Below are positions 1 through 10,000 of a stretch of 10,000 nt of DNA, piece after piece (the stretch's first letter is position 1; each line of letters starts with the position of its first letter). Where the stretch lies: contig OZ026552.1 in the NCBI GenBank assembly GCA_964020155.1, positions 907,501 to 917,500 of the forward strand, in the 5' to 3' direction. A model generated the notes under the pieces. The model saw only the letters and a program-made list of their open reading frames with translations. It was not told the origin of the DNA and made no database searches. Made by a program: the position numbers and the translations under genes. The DNA comes from Chondrilla cf. caribensis (Eukaryota > Porifera > Demospongiae > Chondrillida > Chondrillidae).

Positions 1-33
1 TTCGTTCAACTCAATTCTGATTTGGATAATACT

Positions 34-39
34 TTTATT
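34..39 (-). promoter_or_regulatory. Candidate polyadenylation signal AATAAA
   Basis: The plus strand reads TTTATT, giving AATAAA on the coding strand of the kinase gene, about 115 bases past the proposed stop. It is the first clear AATAAA I see downstream of that stop. Such hexamers also occur by chance in AT-rich DNA. Confidence 0.4.
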
Positions 40-151
40 AACCATCGTTTGAATTATAATGATATTATGTAAATAAAACTTGACTGGAAGTCAAATGCAT
101 TGATGAGTTTGGAGCCATGAGATGACTGCTGTGGTGCAGTGGAATGCAGAG

Positions 152-8420
<8,269 letters not shown>

Positions 8421-8440
8421 GTTTGTCAACAAGGTCGAGC

Positions 8441-8644
8441 ATGCCAACAAACAACAAAGCCCTTTCGGCGCAAACATCCGCCATAGAGGAGATTACCTAC
8501 CTTCGGTCGACTTTGGAGCCACCAAGCGGTCAGTTCCAGAATTTTGCCAACGAATTCTCAGTTGAGAGACCGATGGAGACCAGCCCGAAAAGTGATAAAT
8601 ACAGTCTTCTTCCTTCGCAGTTGCTAAGGAGCGGTGCACGATAA
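8441..8644 (+). CDS. Candidate small open frame, or antisense kinase 5' exon
   Basis: ATG at 8441 opens 67 codons (MPTNNKALSAQTSAIEEITY and onward, ending LLPSQLLRSGAR) before TAA at 8642-8644. I do not recognise it. The block is clearly richer in GC than its surroundings, as first exons often are. On the other strand the same block has a donor-like GAAG/GTAGGT (about 8500) followed by an ATGGCGG start-like site, so it could equally be an untranslated first exon of the kinase gene. The reading is unresolved. Confidence 0.25.
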   Translation: MPTNNKALSAQTSAIEEITYLRSTLEPPSGQFQNFANEFSVERPMETSPKSDKYSLLPSQLLRSGAR

Positions 8645-8646
8645 AT

Positions 8647-8696
8647 CTATAAATAGTAACATTACAACAGCACGTGACAAGTTAATCATGACGTCA
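8647..8696. promoter_or_regulatory. CRE, E-box and TATA-like cluster, candidate promoter
   Basis: CTATAAATAG (8647-8656), CACGTGAC (8671-8678) and the palindromic TGACGTCA (8689-8696) lie within 50 bases. All three core motifs can be read on both strands. For minus-strand transcription the order CRE, E-box, TATA leads into the GC-richer block and then the kinase gene, which favours a kinase promoter. On the plus strand they would lie after the small open frame. Confidence 0.35.
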
Positions 8697-8729
8697 GTGT
8701 CCCATGTCTCTTTCTTTCTGTAGCCTCGA

Positions 8730-9080
8730 ACTGTACGTCTGAGAAACAGTATTGAAGGCCTCCATGTAGCGGTCCATGCAGTTGCCTAAACAACGCTGTG
8801 AAGGGTGAACAGGAGACATGAAGTGCTCAATATAAATAGGTATAGAATATTATGTATTTATGCCAATGTACACATGTAGTATAAAATGCCATTATTTGCA
8901 TATACACTGTACACACACTGTACACAGAGAGAGAGATAAACACACACACACACACACACACCTGCTCTCCATTGTCAAGGGTGGTTCCAGGATATTGCAC
9001 ACACTTACGGAAACACTTATCCGTCATTCTCTGTATGAAAGGGAAAGACAGCAATGGTCACATCCTTCAAATGCTGTGCA
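8730..9080. other. Unassigned intergenic sequence with CA and GA repeats
   Basis: It contains a short GA run (about 8925-8936) and a (CA)10 microsatellite at 8941-8960. No coding or RNA gene is recognised; open frames here include simple repeats and are not convincing. Confidence 0.6.
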
Positions 9081-9085
9081 TACGA

Positions 9086-9229
9086 ACTGGTGTACAGTCT
9101 GGTGTACAAATTGGTGTACAGGCCGGTGTACAAACTGGTGTACAAACTGGTGTACAAATTGGTGTACAGACTGGTGTACAAACTGGTGTACAAACTGGTG
9201 TACAAATATGTGTAAAGACTGGTGTACAA
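9086..9229. repeat. Minisatellite, 12-bp unit, twelve copies
   Basis: Twelve consecutive units of the form ACTGGTGTACAA, with variants ACAG for ACAA and ATTGG for ACTGG, and one divergent unit at 9206-9217. Because the unit length is a multiple of three, it stays open in several frames on both strands and creates false repeat-protein readings. Confidence 0.95.
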
Positions 9230-9553
9230 AATCGCAAGTCTGAACAAATCTGTCATTGATCGTCTTCATCAGTATACATTATTTTACAATCTGGAGTGAA
9301 CACTCAGCTATTCATAGCTACCTTTCAGGGTACCTTGTTAATAATAATGAGGCATTGTTAATCATAGATTATTATGTAACACACAATAGCAATGAAACAA
9401 CAAAGCAAAAATCAATTCATATGGGTATGTGTATATATGTACAAAGATATTCACATCAGAATATCCAGTTACTCTGTAAATGCAATTTATAAGAGTATAT
9501 ACTCCATGCTTCACAAGTATGACACAACTATAATCCTTGTCTCCTCTCTTTAC

Positions 9554-9734
9554 AGACTTGTAGTATTTAGGATAGGATAGGATGTCTTCATTCGAATTAG
9601 GGAGTCCACTAGCCTTGGGGGCTACACCTAAGGCAACCAGTGTGACCAAACGACTGTACAAGTACAAAAATAACAGATTTATGGTGCAGAAAAAGCATAA
9701 AGTTCAGATGTGTGTAATGGGTAACAGTACATAG
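9554..9734. other. Exon-like block, strand undetermined
   Basis: Plus strand: an acceptor-like CTCCTCTCTTTACAG ends at 9555, then ATG at 9582 opens 50 codons (MSSFELGSPLALGATPKATS and onward) to TAG at 9732-9734. Minus strand: a TTGTACTTGTACAG acceptor precedes 9653 and a GTAAAG donor follows 9554, enclosing an open 100-base segment reading RLVTLVALGVAPKASGLPNS and onward. Neither is recognised. It may be an exon of a neighbouring gene. Confidence 0.25.
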
Positions 9735-10000
9735 TTGGAAATTATGATGCTATTTTAATAGGATTGAGTTCTCACCCACTTCGGTGAGAATTAAACACAC
9801 GCTAATATGTGAATTCAACCTTAACATTACTTTCTTGAACTATCCAACAGTTGGAGTATCTATGGTTTGATAGGGTTATTATCATGCACAGTGGGACCCG
9901 TTGAACGTCCCCTATGCGACCTCATTTCTTCGGCTGGCTTACGAACAAACATAACTCATAGGTATTTGTGAGAATCGGTTTTGGTGACCATCCCAGCACT
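9735..10000. other. Right edge, no gene assigned
   Basis: It holds a small hairpin at 9769-9790 and, from about 9893, a GC-richer stretch that could be the edge of an exon or transposon cut by the window. Both strands have only short open frames there. Confidence 0.4.
9769..9790. repeat. Short perfect hairpin, 8-bp stem
   Basis: TTCTCACC and GGTGAGAA are exact reverse complements around a CACTTC loop. No U-run follows, and such stems can arise by chance. Confidence 0.6.

Noticed and set aside
8860..9269. Repeat-protein frames on both strands around 9017-9269
   Set aside because: They come from the 12-bp minisatellite and the CA repeat and are equally open on opposite strands.

Overview
The window looks like eukaryotic, probably early-branching animal, DNA. 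It is AT-rich, with small coding exons separated by GT-AG introns and many dispersed TACGTA/GTAC palindromes, microsatellites, minisatellites and short inverted-repeat transposons. The palindromes and repeat style remind me of demosponge genomes. That placement is inference and was not tested.

The one gene I can establish is on the minus strand. It is a cyclin-dependent kinase-like protein of the CDKL1/CDKL4 group and fills about 7.1 kb (ATG at 7272, proposed stop at 152). Nine coding exons can be read by hand: 7105-7272, 5365-5486, 4993-5065, 4663-4753, 4318-4428, 3724-3953, 1795-1896, 1103-1313 and 152-210. The phases match at every junction and the model gives 388 residues. All kinase landmarks are present (glycine loop, catalytic lysine, HRD, DFG, TDY activation motif, APE). 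The last exon is the least certain: reading through exon 8 instead ends the protein at 1095 with 371 residues. An AATAAA on the minus strand at 34-39 would serve as poly(A) signal for the nine-exon form.

The introns carry the mobile DNA. Intron 6 holds a 1,280-bp element (1923-3202) with perfect 19-bp terminal inverted repeats and a likely 3-bp target duplication. It stops only 26 bp before the exon 7 acceptor, and inside it lies an uninterrupted 158-codon piece of an invertebrate retroelement-type protein. Intron 8 holds a 263-bp MITE-like element (336-598). Introns 7 and 1 carry two inverted copies of another repeat. Intron 2 starts with a (UG)27-like tract directly after the 5' splice site, and intron 1 contains a 31-bp minisatellite.

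Upstream of the kinase (7273-10000) no gene is certain. A GC-richer block at about 8430-8720, with CRE, E-box and TATA-like sites, could be the kinase promoter and untranslated first exon, or a small plus-strand gene. A 12-bp minisatellite lies at 9086-9229. A block at 9554-9734 is exon-like on both strands and may belong to a neighbouring gene.
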